DNA of 64,000 nt. Source: CAVWCQ01 sp963753545 (lineage in GTDB: Bacteria > Chloroflexota > Anaerolineae > Aggregatilineales > Aggregatilineaceae). This document shows positions 18,017 through 26,724 of this stretch, piece after piece. The notes under the pieces were generated by a model. It had not been told where the DNA came from and made no database searches. It saw only the letters and a program-made list of their open reading frames with translations. Made by a program: the position numbers and the translations under genes. Where the stretch lies: the NCBI GenBank assembly GCA_963753545.1, contig CAVWCQ010000011.1, positions 124,001-188,000 of the forward strand, written 5' to 3'. Numbering within the stretch: position 1 is the stretch's first letter; each line of letters opens with the position of its first letter.

Positions 18017-18970
18017 CTAAAACGCTCCCCGGTTATACACATATTCCTCTTCGAGCAGCTCCCGCAGCCGCAGATAACTCTCGTACCGTTCCTCGCTGAT
18101 GTCGCCCCGCTCGATAGCCGCCAGCACCGCACAGCCCGGTTCGTGCGTATGCGTGCAGTCCTGGAATTTGCAGTCGGGCACGTATTCCGCGATCTCCACG
18201 AAATAGCCGTCCAGTTCGTCCGGCTCGACATCCCACGGCGAAATGGTCCGGATTCCCGGCGTATCCGCCAGATAGCCGCCCTCCGAGAGCGGGACCAGTT
18301 CGCTGTAACGGGTCGTGTGGCGGCCTTTGTTCGTCGCCCGGCTAACCTCGTTCACGCGGCGGCCCAGGTCTGGCTCGATGGCGTTGAGCAGACTCGTCTT
18401 GCCCACGCCGGATGGCCCGGTAAAGACGGAAATCTTGCCAACCAGCGTATCATGCAGCGTCCGGATTCCCTCGCCCGTCTTCGCGCTGACGAACAGGACC
18501 GAATAGCCGATCTTTTCGTAGACAGTGAACAGGGACTTGATCTCGTCCAGCCGGTCCGCTGCGAGATCGATCTTGTTCACACAGATCAGGATGTCGGGAA
18601 TTTCAGCCTTTTCGCCCGCGACGAGGAAGCGATCCAGCAGGCGTACATGTGGATCAGGATTCGTCGCCGCGAACACGAAGATCGCCTGATCGGGGTTGGC
18701 AATGATCACCTGCTCCCGTTCCGCCGACGTGCCTACCGCCGACGAGGGCGCAACCCGCGACAGCACGCGCTCGCGATCCTCTACCTCAGTAATTGTGCCG
18801 GTGCCGTCAGGCGCGAGTTCAATAGTTACCCGGTCTCCAATGGCGACCAGATCTGTATCTTGATACTCTTCTTTGAGTTTGCCTCGTAGTTGGCAGACGA
18901 CGGGGCCTTGGGGGGTTTGTACGCTGAAAAAACCGCTCTGTGTCCGTATGACTAGTCCATGTTCAACCAA
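18017..18970 (-). CDS. rsgA: Ribosome small-subunit-dependent GTPase A
   Basis: A circularly permuted GTPase that helps mature the 30S subunit. An OB fold (VVCQLRGKLKEEYQDTDLVA) comes first, then G4 NKIDL, G1 GPSGVGKTSLLNA and G3 DTPGIR. The switch region with KGRHTT and a C-terminal zinc site in CKFQDCTHTHEPGC complete the pattern. Length (317 residues) is normal. The start is TTG 18970, supported by GAGGA six bases upstream; the nearby ATG is out of frame. No co-directional neighbour lies close by. Confidence 0.94.
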   Translation of the reverse strand: MVEHGLVIRTQSGFFSVQTPQGPVVCQLRGKLKEEYQDTDLVAIGDRVTIELAPDGTGTITEVEDRERVLSRVAPSSAVGTSAEREQVIIANPDQAIFVFAATNPDPHVRLLDRFLVAGEKAEIPDILICVNKIDLAADRLDEIKSLFTVYEKIGYSVLFVSAKTGEGIRTLHDTLVGKISVFTGPSGVGKTSLLNAIEPDLGRRVNEVSRATNKGRHTTRYSELVPLSEGGYLADTPGIRTISPWDVEPDELDGYFVEIAEYVPDCKFQDCTHTHEPGCAVLAAIERGDISEERYESYLRLRELLEEEYVYNRGAF

Positions 18971-19130
18971 TGTTGTTCCTCATAGTTCGCCTCAACGGAC
19001 TCAAGCATATCACAGCGTGAGGGAGCAAGTCAACCAAATCGCGCGCACCATGCACAGCGACAAAACGGCCTGCATGACGATCAGTTATACAAAGTCATCA
19101 ACTCAATAAACTTGACCGCTATCTTTATAT

Positions 19131-19420
19131 TCGTACTTAAAGTTCAACTTTAAAGGAGTATTTTAGGGGAGAATCTGTGCTATCCTGTATTTAAGTCCTT
19201 TCTCCAAATGGGGAGACGATTAGGAGAGGGGTTGGCATGCACGGGGAGAGGGCCGTAGGGGCGCTGCTTGCCGCGCCCGGTTGTTGCAGAGTCTACTAAG
19301 CGTGGCCTTCGCCCAAGTATATTCCCAGTTAGAAAACAGTTAGTCGCCAGCCGTTTTAAGGGGGGTAGCAAAATCGCCACGAGAAGAACAGGCCAAATAG
19401 TGATCAACTAATTTTCCTGC
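19131..19420. repeat. Composite dispersed repeat, copy 2 (inverted relative to copy 1)
   Basis: Block B lies at 19131-19170 (TACTTAAAGTTCAACTTTAA, containing the palindrome AAAGTTCAACTTT), about 40 bases nearly identical to the complement of 5959-6000. Block A lies at about 19318-19420 and contains CGCCACGAGAAGAACAGGCC then AGTGATCAACTAATTTTCC. This matches the complement of 44505-44605 almost base for base over some 85 positions. Spacing of A to B resembles copy 1. Between them sits a TAGGGGCGCTGCTTGCCGCG repeat at about 19256-19278. Confidence 0.8.
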
Positions 19421-19690
19421 AAAGTTAGAATACGAGAAAAAAGCCCTAAAACTGTAATTCAAACAGTCTTCTTAAGTGATCAATGAAACGCCCTGAAGTG
19501 ATCAACAATGGGCGGTTTTACGCAATTTAGCCACCATAAACACATCAAATCAGCCTTTTAGTGATCTTTTCTCTCTTTGCTTTTCTCTGCGTTCTCCGCG
19601 CTCTCCGCGGTAAAATTTTTTCTCTTACTTTTCTTTGCTTTTCCTTTGCGTTCTTTGCGCCCTTTGCGGTGAAATTTGCTTTTGCTCTTC
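19421..19690. other. Gene-free stretch: TGATCA motifs and TTTGCG repeats
   Basis: Two further AAGTGATCAA-type sites (TGATCA at 19477 and 19499) follow the composite repeat, with GAAACGCCCTGAAGTGATCA between them. From about 19565 to 19680 two adjacent copies of the CTTTGCGTTCTTTGCGCCC family are present (GCGTTCTCCGCGCTCTCCGC and GCGTTCTTTGCGCCCTTTGC). I see no gene here. Confidence 0.6.
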
Positions 19691-19696
19691 TTTCCT

Positions 19697-21193
19697 TTAC
19701 CAGTCCTCATCGAACCCCGTGAACCCCTCCGGCAGATTGTCCATCCCCGGTGCGGCGGGACTGGGCGGCGAGGTCATCGTCGGGATGTACGGGCGGGATG
19801 GGATCGTGCCAGCCGGAATGGACGGGAGTCGCGGAGCCAGCAGCGGGACGTTGTTCATCGCCGTGCGCCCGTACATCGTCACCGCGCCGATCCCCGCCAG
19901 CGCCGTGATCAGTTCCATCGTCAATCCAAAGGCGGGCAGCGGCACATGGATCAGCAGCGAATAGAGCACCACGCCCAGCGCCAGGACAATCAGCCATTGT
20001 CGGAAGCCGCCCAGTTCCGGCAGCCGCAGCAGGTATTTGTAGACGATGTGCCCGATGGCATAGCTGATCACCACCCGGCCCAGGAACAGCAGCAGGAACC
20101 AGAATCCGCCGATCAGCGCCAGGTTGAGCGCAACCAGTCCCACCGCCGTGATAATCGTCAGTTCCGTCAGGGCTAGCAGCACCATGATCAGGATGATCAG
20201 CAGGCTGAACAGGATCAGCAGGATCGCCAGCGGGAACGACAACATGAAGGAGATCAGCCCCCAGCCAATGGTGGGAATCGTCCGCCGCCGCACGTATTGG
20301 GCGGGCTGCCGGATCACATTCGGCACGAAGCGCAGCGCCAGCGCGCCGATCACCAGCAGCGTGAACACATCCCGCAGGGACGACGTGAAATAACTGCGCA
20401 TGATCCGCGCCGCCACACCCGGCTGTTCCGCTTTGGTAATGTCTGGCTGGCTCAGGTTCTGCACGAAATCGATGGGGCCGTGCACGACCCCCGCCGGAAT
20501 CGTCGTCCGAGAGGGAGATTCATACGCCAGCGCCCCCTCGATCACCGCCTTATCACCGATGCGCAGGCCGGGGTTGCTGAAGGAGACGTCATAGATCGGC
20601 AGGCTCGGCAGATCGTTGTTGCGGCGCGTGTCGCCCACGGTTGCATCGACCCGCCCCTTCACCACGCCATCAATCGTCAAAGACTCGCCGCTGAAGTCAA
20701 CATCCCCGCCCACTGTACCGTTAATCTTGGCCTGGTAGCCGTACACCAGCAGATCGCCGGGCAGCGCGGCATGTTCCGAAATGGTTGTATTCAGCGCACC
20801 CGCCGCCAGATCAGTGCGATCATTGGTGAAGCGCGCTTTATCCGCGACGGTGACGGTCAGGCCAACAAAACGGATGTCGTCACCCACCGTGCCCGAAATC
20901 GTCGCCCGCCCTCCGGCGATCCACACGTCGCCTGTCACAACGGCTGTGGGCTGGATGATCACCTCCGATGCCACGCCGACCAGATCGCCATCAATCGTCC
21001 CGCGCACTTCCAGAATCCGGCAGAAGAAGTAAAAATCCTCGGTGATATAATCGGATTCCGCCACGATACAGCGATCTCCGCGCATGCCGTCCGAAGCCCG
21101 TGCGCGTTGGGTTACGCCAAACAAGGCAGCAGCAAGCACCAGCGCTAACAGCCAGAGCCTTCGTCGTCGCGCCTTTGAACGTCGTAACCGCAT
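19697..21193 (-). CDS. Membrane protein with bactofilin-like polymer-forming beta-helix
   Basis: A 498-residue protein. A basic N-terminus and signal helix (LWLLALVLAAALFGV) lead to an external beta-helical region with repeated short turns: VRGTIDGDLVGVASEV, VVTGDVWIAGGRATISGTVG, KINGTVGGDVDFSGESLTI and DGVVKGRVDA. These resemble polymer-forming (bactofilin/DUF583) domains. The C-terminal half has about six membrane helices (VFTLLVIGALALRF, FPLAILLILFSLLIILIMVL and others), then a Pro-rich tail ending FTGFDEDW. The function is unknown; a cell-surface scaffold is a guess. It follows the beta-propeller gene on the same strand with a 43-base gap, so the two may be co-transcribed. Confidence 0.75.
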   Translation of the reverse strand: MRLRRSKARRRRLWLLALVLAAALFGVTQRARASDGMRGDRCIVAESDYITEDFYFFCRILEVRGTIDGDLVGVASEVIIQPTAVVTGDVWIAGGRATISGTVGDDIRFVGLTVTVADKARFTNDRTDLAAGALNTTISEHAALPGDLLVYGYQAKINGTVGGDVDFSGESLTIDGVVKGRVDATVGDTRRNNDLPSLPIYDVSFSNPGLRIGDKAVIEGALAYESPSRTTIPAGVVHGPIDFVQNLSQPDITKAEQPGVAARIMRSYFTSSLRDVFTLLVIGALALRFVPNVIRQPAQYVRRRTIPTIGWGLISFMLSFPLAILLILFSLLIILIMVLLALTELTIITAVGLVALNLALIGGFWFLLLFLGRVVISYAIGHIVYKYLLRLPELGGFRQWLIVLALGVVLYSLLIHVPLPAFGLTMELITALAGIGAVTMYGRTAMNNVPLLAPRLPSIPAGTIPSRPYIPTMTSPPSPAAPGMDNLPEGFTGFDEDW

Positions 21194-21236
21194 GTGTTTT
21201 TCCTTCTAAGCGAGCAACGCAAGTACAGCTATTGTA

Positions 21237-22313
21237 TCAGGAAGCCGTGTCTTGTGAGAACATCCCCAGGTAGATGGCCCGCGCTACCGGCTGGATAGTC
21301 CCGTCGATCAGACTGAGTTTATAGGTTCCCCCGTCCGTCCCTGCCCCGACCAGCAGTAAAGCGCTGTCCTCGTCAATAAACGCCAGCGGGCGGTAGCGGA
21401 TCGGGCCGAGTGACAGGATCAGATTCTGCTCCTTGGCGACCACGTCGACCAGCACCAGCCCATAGCCGGCCCCCTCCGGATCAGAGTCGGCGCGGGCCAC
21501 GCTGTAAGCCACCAGCGTCCCATCACTGTTGATCAGCGGATCGCCGCCCCAGGGATAGGGCAAATCGGGCGTCGGGATCGTGATATCCGCCGTTACGGTC
21601 AGATCCCACACATGCAGTACAAATGGGCCTAAGCCCGCTGCCGCTTCCAGCCGGGCGAAGATGCGGCCATCGGCGCTGAACGCCGCGCTGCACGAACAGT
21701 TGGGTTCCTGGCTCAGGGGGAGGAACGTCTCATCAGCGATGCTGTACTCGTTCAGGTTTTCGTAGATGGTATAGGGTGTCGGCACGACAGGTTCCGCTGG
21801 ATGGGCCGCGTCATAAAAAAAGCGTGTCATGCCGTTGGTCAATGCCACAGGTTCCAACTGGTAAGGCGCTTCCGGCGAAGGAATGGGAAGCTGCCGCAGA
21901 TCGCGCCCATCTGCCCAGGCGATATACGCCTCCGATGTCCCGCTCATGCTCACCTGCACCCAGGCGACAGCCTGTCCATCTGGCGACACCACCCAGCGAA
22001 TAGTACGAATGTCGGCGGTGCGCCGGATAAAGGGGTGTTCTTCCAGGATGCCGTCCGACGTGGCCCGCATAATCAATCCGGTTAGGGGGTCTTCATACAA
22101 CACGTAATCGCCCAACAGGGTAAACCCCCTGCCCCGGCTGGCTGTGACCGTCGCACTCAATCCACTCAATGCGTCTTGAAAATAAACAGCGGCGCTTCCG
22201 GTGTCCGGGTCCTGTTCGACAAACACGTCGATCCGGCGCACTGCCTGGGCATGGGAGGGGCCGGGCAGCAGTATGATCAGGCACAGGGCAATCAGGCACA
22301 ATCTATGAGTCAT
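21237..22313 (-). CDS. Secreted beta-propeller (TolB/WD40-like) protein
   Basis: A 358-residue protein. The signal peptide LCLIALCLIILLPGPSHAQA ends in an AxA-type site (SHA). Repeats follow with the pattern of PD40/TolB propeller blades: WVVSPDGQAVAWVQV, AAFSADGRIFARLEAA, LINSDGTLVAYSVA and AFIDEDSALLLVG. No catalytic motif is seen. It probably acts outside the cytoplasmic membrane, perhaps as a binding or scaffold protein, which is inference. The start region (22311-22313) is immediately preceded on its coding strand by an 82-base tandem repeat derived from the end of the sirtuin gene, so its native promoter may have been altered. Confidence 0.75.
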   Translation of the reverse strand: MTHRLCLIALCLIILLPGPSHAQAVRRIDVFVEQDPDTGSAAVYFQDALSGLSATVTASRGRGFTLLGDYVLYEDPLTGLIMRATSDGILEEHPFIRRTADIRTIRWVVSPDGQAVAWVQVSMSGTSEAYIAWADGRDLRQLPIPSPEAPYQLEPVALTNGMTRFFYDAAHPAEPVVPTPYTIYENLNEYSIADETFLPLSQEPNCSCSAAFSADGRIFARLEAAAGLGPFVLHVWDLTVTADITIPTPDLPYPWGGDPLINSDGTLVAYSVARADSDPEGAGYGLVLVDVVAKEQNLILSLGPIRYRPLAFIDEDSALLLVGAGTDGGTYKLSLIDGTIQPVARAIYLGMFSQDTAS

Positions 22314-22317
22314 GGTG

Positions 22318-22561
22318 CGGCTCCGCGCTCATGTCCGGGGCGATCAAATACAACTTACAACTCATGGGGCGGCTCCATCTGCATAGCGGCCAGCACACGC
22401 GGCTCCGCGCTCATGTCCGGGGCGATCAAATACAACTTACAACTCATGGGGCGGCTCCATCTGCATAGCGACCAGCACGCGCGGCTCCGCGCTCATGTCT
22501 GGGGCGATCAGATACAACTTAACTCATGGGGCGGCTCCATCTGCATAGCGGCCAGCACACG
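22318..22561. repeat. 82-bp tandem repeat, about three copies
   Basis: Units begin at 22318, 22400 and 22482 (period 82; the last copy lacks three bases). Each contains CGGCTCCGCGCTCATGTC and GGGGCGGCTCCATCTGCATA. The latter is the complement of the last sirtuin codons (AAMQMEPPHEL). So the unit is the 3' end of the sirtuin gene plus its flank, duplicated twice between that gene and the beta-propeller gene. Copies differ at only a few sites, indicating recent origin or slippage. Confidence 0.92.
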
Positions 22562-23320
22562 CGGCAGGATATCTCCCGCTGCGCCAGACAGGTGCCACTT
22601 GGCAACCGTCGTAATCGGTGTAATTTCCGGGTTCACTTCAATCACCTTCCCGCCGTGATGGACGACCACAAAGGGCAGGCTGGCCGCAGGTTGCACCACG
22701 CCGGATGTGCCGACGACCAGCGCCAGATCCGCCGACAGGCACAATTGGTAAGCCCGTTCCAGCGCATCGGGCGGCAGCATCTCCTCGAACCACACCACGT
22801 CAGGCCGGACATATGCGCCGCAGTGCGGGCAGCGCGGCGGCCCTGCCTCGCGGTCCCAATCTGCCAGCGTGTTGACATCAATATACGTCGGGTTGCCCTG
22901 GCAGTCATCAAAGCACTTGTTCAGGCGGATATCCCCGTGCAGCGCGACCACATCACTGCTCCCTGCACAGATATGGAGTCCGTCAATATTCTGAGTAATC
23001 ACGACCAGATGCGGCAGCATCTTTTCCATTGTAGCAATCGCTTCATGAGCGGCATTGGGTTTGGCCTGGGCCAGCAGCCCACGGCGGTACTCGTACCAAT
23101 CCCAGACCAACTTGGGGTTGCGGCGAAAGGCGCGCGGCGTGGCGACCTCCTCCGGGTTGTAATCGGCCCACAGCCCGTCCAATGCATCACGGAAGGTCGG
23201 AATACCACTCTCTTTCGAGACGCCCGCTCCGGTCAACACCACCAGCCGCTGACTGATCAGCAGTGCCTGGGCGACTTCGAGAAGTGTATGCTGCTGGGGA
23301 TGATCGACTCCGCCGCTCAC
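22508..23320 (-). CDS. SIR2-family NAD-dependent protein deacylase
   Basis: A 270-residue sirtuin. The NAD site reads LTGAGVSKESGIPTFRDALD; the catalytic region has TQNIDGLH and the active His in ALHGDIR. A zinc ribbon is formed by two Cys in the LNKCFDDC segment and CPHC, and LVVGTSGVVQPAASLP binds NAD. Known members remove acyl groups from lysines. The start is GTG 23320 with AGGAGGTGAG five bases upstream. The C-terminus LAAMQMEPPHELSCI lies in the tandem repeat, so the last residues may not be ancestral. It heads a leftward set with the propeller and polymer-forming genes. Confidence 0.92.
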   Translation of the reverse strand: MSGGVDHPQQHTLLEVAQALLISQRLVVLTGAGVSKESGIPTFRDALDGLWADYNPEEVATPRAFRRNPKLVWDWYEYRRGLLAQAKPNAAHEAIATMEKMLPHLVVITQNIDGLHICAGSSDVVALHGDIRLNKCFDDCQGNPTYIDVNTLADWDREAGPPRCPHCGAYVRPDVVWFEEMLPPDALERAYQLCLSADLALVVGTSGVVQPAASLPFVVVHHGGKVIEVNPEITPITTVAKWHLSGAAGDILPRVLAAMQMEPPHELSCI

Positions 23321-23338
23321 GGCCTCACCTCCTGAAAA

Positions 23339-23460
23339 AGAATATTTCTCTCTGGTTTTCCTTTGCGCTCTCCGCAGTAAAATTCTTTTTTTGCTCTGTT
23401 CAATGCGGGCGCAACTCCATTCTGCCCCCGCTGCGTCCGTTGCGCAACCTGTAAAAGCGG
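23339..23460. repeat. TTTGCG-type intergenic repeat
   Basis: CTTTGCGCTCTCCGCAGTAA at about 23361-23380 is a diverged copy of the family seen near 1705, 6510, 19590 and 19645. The remainder of this short gap between the divergent sirtuin and methyltransferase genes shows no gene. Confidence 0.6.
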
Positions 23461-23538
23461 GGATTGGTCTCTATGGCGTGTCGTGTTAAACTACAGACAC
23501 CAATGCTCAGCCCTCATGCTAATCGAGTGATATATCTT

Positions 23539-24411
23539 ATGTCCGATGCAAACGGAACGCCCGATCCCAACACCATCAAATCAGCTTTCGCCACTGACGA
23601 GGAGTACGTGGTTCGCTCCCGCATACACGAAATGTACAGCCGCCCCCAGATCGACTTCCGGCGTTGGGTGCTCGATACGCAGCCCTGGCGGGGTGCCGAA
23701 CGGGTGCTGGACATTGGCGCAGGGCCGGGCAGTTATTTCGAGCAGTTGCGCGAGCGTTCTCCCAAGGGCGCTATCATTGCGGGCGATTTGTCGGTAGGCA
23801 TGGTTGAGCGAGCGCGACAAACACCACTGGGTAAAAAAGTCCGTGTGCTGACGATGGATGCCCAGCATCTCCCCTTTCCCGACCAATCGTTTGACGTGGT
23901 GCTGGCCAATCACATGCTCTACCATGTTCCCGATATTGACCGGGCTGTGAGCGAAATCCGCCGCGTGTTGCGTGACAGTGGCTATCTGATCGCGGCCACC
24001 AACAGCGAAAATACGATCCCCGAACTGGAAACGCTTGCGCGGCGTGCCTGTACGCTGCTGGGCTATCCCAAGCAGGAATTGCGGCCCGCTCACAACCGCT
24101 TTACGCTGGAAAATGGATCGTTTCAACTGGCCCACCATTTTTATGCCGTCGCCCGCTACGATATTCCCAGCGCCTTCCACTTCCCCGAAGTCGAGCCGGT
24201 TCTTGATTATCTCAACAGTCTGCGCCCGCTGCGCGAGCTTCAGCTTCCCCAGGATGTATCGTGGGCCGATTTTATGGAGGTGATGGAGAAACAGATCGCG
24301 CGGCTGATCCGTCACTTTGGGGAGCTTCAGGTTCACAAGCTGTCAGGGGTGCTGGTCGCAACCAACGGCGGGGGGTTTGCCACTGACTATCTCACGAAGC
24401 TAAATCAGTAG
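23539..24411 (+). CDS. Class I SAM-dependent methyltransferase
   Basis: A 290-residue protein. The SAM motif VLDIGAGPGSYFEQL is near residue 57. It is followed by AGDLSVGMVERARQT, MDAQHLPFPDQSFDVVLAN and IRRVLRDSGYLIAATNS, a Methyltransf_11 arrangement like that of UbiE/COQ5 relatives. The substrate is unknown. I take ATG 23539 (MSDANGTPDP) as start; the longer frame from TTG 23464 has no ribosome site. The 3' end overlaps the convergent pcm gene by 20 bases. Confidence 0.82.
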   Translation: MSDANGTPDPNTIKSAFATDEEYVVRSRIHEMYSRPQIDFRRWVLDTQPWRGAERVLDIGAGPGSYFEQLRERSPKGAIIAGDLSVGMVERARQTPLGKKVRVLTMDAQHLPFPDQSFDVVLANHMLYHVPDIDRAVSEIRRVLRDSGYLIAATNSENTIPELETLARRACTLLGYPKQELRPAHNRFTLENGSFQLAHHFYAVARYDIPSAFHFPEVEPVLDYLNSLRPLRELQLPQDVSWADFMEVMEKQIARLIRHFGELQVHKLSGVLVATNGGGFATDYLTKLNQ

Positions 24412-25108
24412 GCGGCTCATCGCCTGGACCTTGCGGTTCGTCCGGTGGCTCGTCGGGCGGAACAAAGCCATGCCTGCCCAGCAGTGGAACAAACATCACC
24501 GGAATAGAAGTCTCCATATTCCACGAATCGCCTGACCGCCGCACCCGGTGTAAAAACTGCTGGTGATGGTCACCTACGGGCAGCACGAGCCGCCCTCCAT
24601 TTGCCATTTGAGCGCGCAGTGGGCCGGGAATAGCCGGGGCTGCTGCCGAAACAATGATCGCGTCATAGGGGGCCATATCCGCTAATCCCTGGCTGCCATC
24701 CCCCAAATAGACTTCCACATTATCATAGCCCAGCTCACCCAACAATCTGCTCGCCCGTTCGCCCAATTCGCCATGCCGCTCCAGCGAATAAACAAAACGA
24801 GCCAGTTCGCACAGCACCGCCGTCTGGTAGCCGGACCCCGTCCCGATTTCCAGCACAGAATCATCCGGTTTCAATTCAAGCATCTGCGTCATCAGGGCGA
24901 CAATGTAGGGTTGGGAGATTGTCTGATCGCGGCCTATGGGCAGCGGGCCGTCCTCATAGGCCATATCCTGAGCGAAATGAGGGACGAACAGGTGGCGGGG
25001 GATGCGCCGCATCGCATCCAACACGCGTGGATCGGTGATATTGCGCGCGGCTAGCTGTTCACGTACCATCCGTTCGCGTAACGTTTTGAAATCAGGCTGA
25101 GAGGACAT
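24392..25108 (-). CDS. pcm: Protein-L-isoaspartate O-methyltransferase
   Basis: A 238-residue repair enzyme that methylates isoaspartyl residues in aged proteins. Signature parts are MVREQLAARNITDPRVLDAM, PRHLFVPHFAQDMAYED, GRDQTISQPYIVALMTQML and the SAM site VLEIGTGSGYQTAVLCELA, followed by GDGSQGL and DAIIVSAAAPAIP. The final 25 residues are a Pro/Glu/Asp repeat (PPDEPPDEPQ), an unusual acidic tail beyond the normal family end. It overlaps the convergent methyltransferase gene by 20 bases. It is preceded on its strand by the 25133-25993 gene with a 24-base gap, so it may share that transcript. Confidence 0.92.
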   Translation of the reverse strand: MSSQPDFKTLRERMVREQLAARNITDPRVLDAMRRIPRHLFVPHFAQDMAYEDGPLPIGRDQTISQPYIVALMTQMLELKPDDSVLEIGTGSGYQTAVLCELARFVYSLERHGELGERASRLLGELGYDNVEVYLGDGSQGLADMAPYDAIIVSAAAPAIPGPLRAQMANGGRLVLPVGDHHQQFLHRVRRSGDSWNMETSIPVMFVPLLGRHGFVPPDEPPDEPQGPGDEPPTDLAS

Positions 25109-25132
25109 GATGCATCTTTCACGAACGAAGGT

Positions 25133-25993
25133 TTAAGGCTTCTTGTCTTCAAACAAAGCGCGGTGCGGAAAAACCATCCGCTCTCCCTCATAATCCTGAT
25201 GGCGCAGCATATGCTGGTTGGCGCGTTCAAAGTCACGGTGAACATCCTGCGTGCGGGCGATCTGCACCGCAGAGGGTTCCAGCGAGAAGATCGCGACTGC
25301 CGTCGTAAATTCCCCCGGCACAAAAAGCACATAGCGCCCATCACTGATTTTTTTTGTCGCCGGGCCAGGATCGCCGCGCTGCGCTATGACCATCGTCAGG
25401 CGGCGCAGCACCGCTTCAATCTGCGCCTGGTCAAGCTGAACGGTTCCCGTGATAACGATTTGAGCAAAGGCTATCTGGTCGTAAATGGCATACGATACCA
25501 GATGGGCTTCAAACTGCTGTTTCAGGAATGTTGTGTGCCCCGGCTGCATAACCGACTGCCATGCCTGGCTATCCGGGTTGCGCGCCAACAGCCGCTCGGT
25601 GATCACGCGCTGTTCACTGTAACGGGCATAGATCGCGTCGAATTGGGCACGGTTGAGCTTCCCCTGGGCAAATTCGGCGGCAACCTGAGCCATTTTTTCA
25701 CGCAGGTGAATCAGGGCTTCTTCGGCGCGCTGCATCTGGTCACGAGGGGAAAAGGATGATGCTGGTCCAAACGGTTTTGAAGAGGTGCGTTCCGGAAAAG
25801 ACGGGGCAAGAGGTTCTTGAGGCTGGCTGTCGTCCTGGAAAGTGGGCCGGATCGGTGACAGCATTCCTCCCGTCCGCTCCGTCTTCTTTTCCTGGGGCCC
25901 CGCGTTTTCATCTGGGCGGGGATCATCAGGAGTAGAATCCTCGTTGAGTTTGCGCCGCATAAAAGACTGCGACGGATCATCCTGATTACTCAC
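25133..25993 (-). CDS. Hypothetical protein downstream of a Rab-like GTPase
   Basis: A 286-residue protein I do not recognise. Residues 1-85 are charged and probably disordered. Residues 90-150 form a likely coiled coil (QMQRAEEALIHLREKMAQVA, then KLNRAQFDAIYARYSEQ). The C-terminal 140 residues look globular (ISDGRYVLFVPGEFTTAVAI). I chose GTG 25993 because GAGG lies upstream and it follows the GTPase stop by 10 bases; a longer frame would begin at 26044 inside the GTPase gene. The tight coupling suggests a partner or regulator of the GTPase (inference). It is followed by pcm. Confidence 0.65.
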   Translation of the reverse strand: MSNQDDPSQSFMRRKLNEDSTPDDPRPDENAGPQEKKTERTGGMLSPIRPTFQDDSQPQEPLAPSFPERTSSKPFGPASSFSPRDQMQRAEEALIHLREKMAQVAAEFAQGKLNRAQFDAIYARYSEQRVITERLLARNPDSQAWQSVMQPGHTTFLKQQFEAHLVSYAIYDQIAFAQIVITGTVQLDQAQIEAVLRRLTMVIAQRGDPGPATKKISDGRYVLFVPGEFTTAVAIFSLEPSAVQIARTQDVHRDFERANQHMLRHQDYEGERMVFPHRALFEDKKP

Positions 25994-26003
25994 CGTATTC
26001 GCC

Positions 26004-26612
26004 TCACTCAGTTCTGCCGGATTCAGAGCCTCCACCCGAAACACCGCCAGAGCCGCTGCCCGGCAGATATTGGGATTTCAGCCGTTCCAGTTCCTTCAAC
26101 GTTTCGTTGTGCTTATAGGCCAGGTAAGCCAGACCCTGGAAGAACTGCTCGACATTTTCGCCCGTCATGGCACTTGTCTGGAGAAACGGCATGCGCCCTT
26201 CAAACTTAGCCCATCCCTCCGCCTCACCAGGAGGAACAACTGCGCCCAGGTCTTTTTTGTTGCCAATGACCACCATCGGCACGCCAGGAGCGACCGAAGA
26301 AACATCATCCCGCCAGCGCGACAGGTTAAAGAAAGATGCGGGAGCCGTTACATCATAGACCAGGGCTACCGCCAGTGTTCCACTGAGAAACTGATCGCGA
26401 AAAGCGCGAAAGCGATCTTGTCCGGCAATATCCCAGATCGAAAGGCGGATGGTACGTTCACCCAATTGCACCGTCTTGATCTGGAAATCCACCCCAATCG
26501 TCAGGATGCGGGACTCTTCAAACTTGCCCTCGCAAAAACGGCGTACAAGGCTTGTTTTACCCACATTACCATCACCAACCAGCGCAACCTTGTAGATGGG
26601 GGATTCACTCAC
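26004..26612 (-). CDS. Rab/Ras-like small GTPase
   Basis: A 202-residue GTPase with all five G motifs of the eukaryote-like Ras/Rab class: G1 VALVGDGNVGKTSLVRRF, a G2 Thr in ILTIGVDFQIKT, G3 WDIAGQDRFRAFRDQF, G4 NKKDL and G5 TSAMTGEN. Switch I and II match Rab closely (TIGVDF and WDIAGQDRF). A Gly/Ser-rich C-terminal tail (GSGSGGVSGGGSESGRTE) replaces the eukaryotic prenylated Cys motif. The start is GTG 26612, with AAGGAG about 11 bases upstream. Bacterial members are known in Chloroflexota and others; their roles are mostly undefined. It is coupled to the gene at 25133-25993. Confidence 0.92.
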   Translation of the reverse strand: MSESPIYKVALVGDGNVGKTSLVRRFCEGKFEESRILTIGVDFQIKTVQLGERTIRLSIWDIAGQDRFRAFRDQFLSGTLAVALVYDVTAPASFFNLSRWRDDVSSVAPGVPMVVIGNKKDLGAVVPPGEAEGWAKFEGRMPFLQTSAMTGENVEQFFQGLAYLAYKHNETLKELERLKSQYLPGSGSGGVSGGGSESGRTE

Positions 26613-26724
26613 GCTTCAGACCGCTCCTTACTTTTGGGCACTATATGGTTCCCAGTATAACATAGAGCCATTTTTAGGGATATTGAGGCACCTCCTGTTA
26701 AAATTGAGGGGAAGGGAAAGCAAA

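Noticed and set aside
22318..22561. Possible CRISPR or iteron array
   Set aside because: The 82-bp units adjoin with no spacers and derive from the sirtuin gene end.
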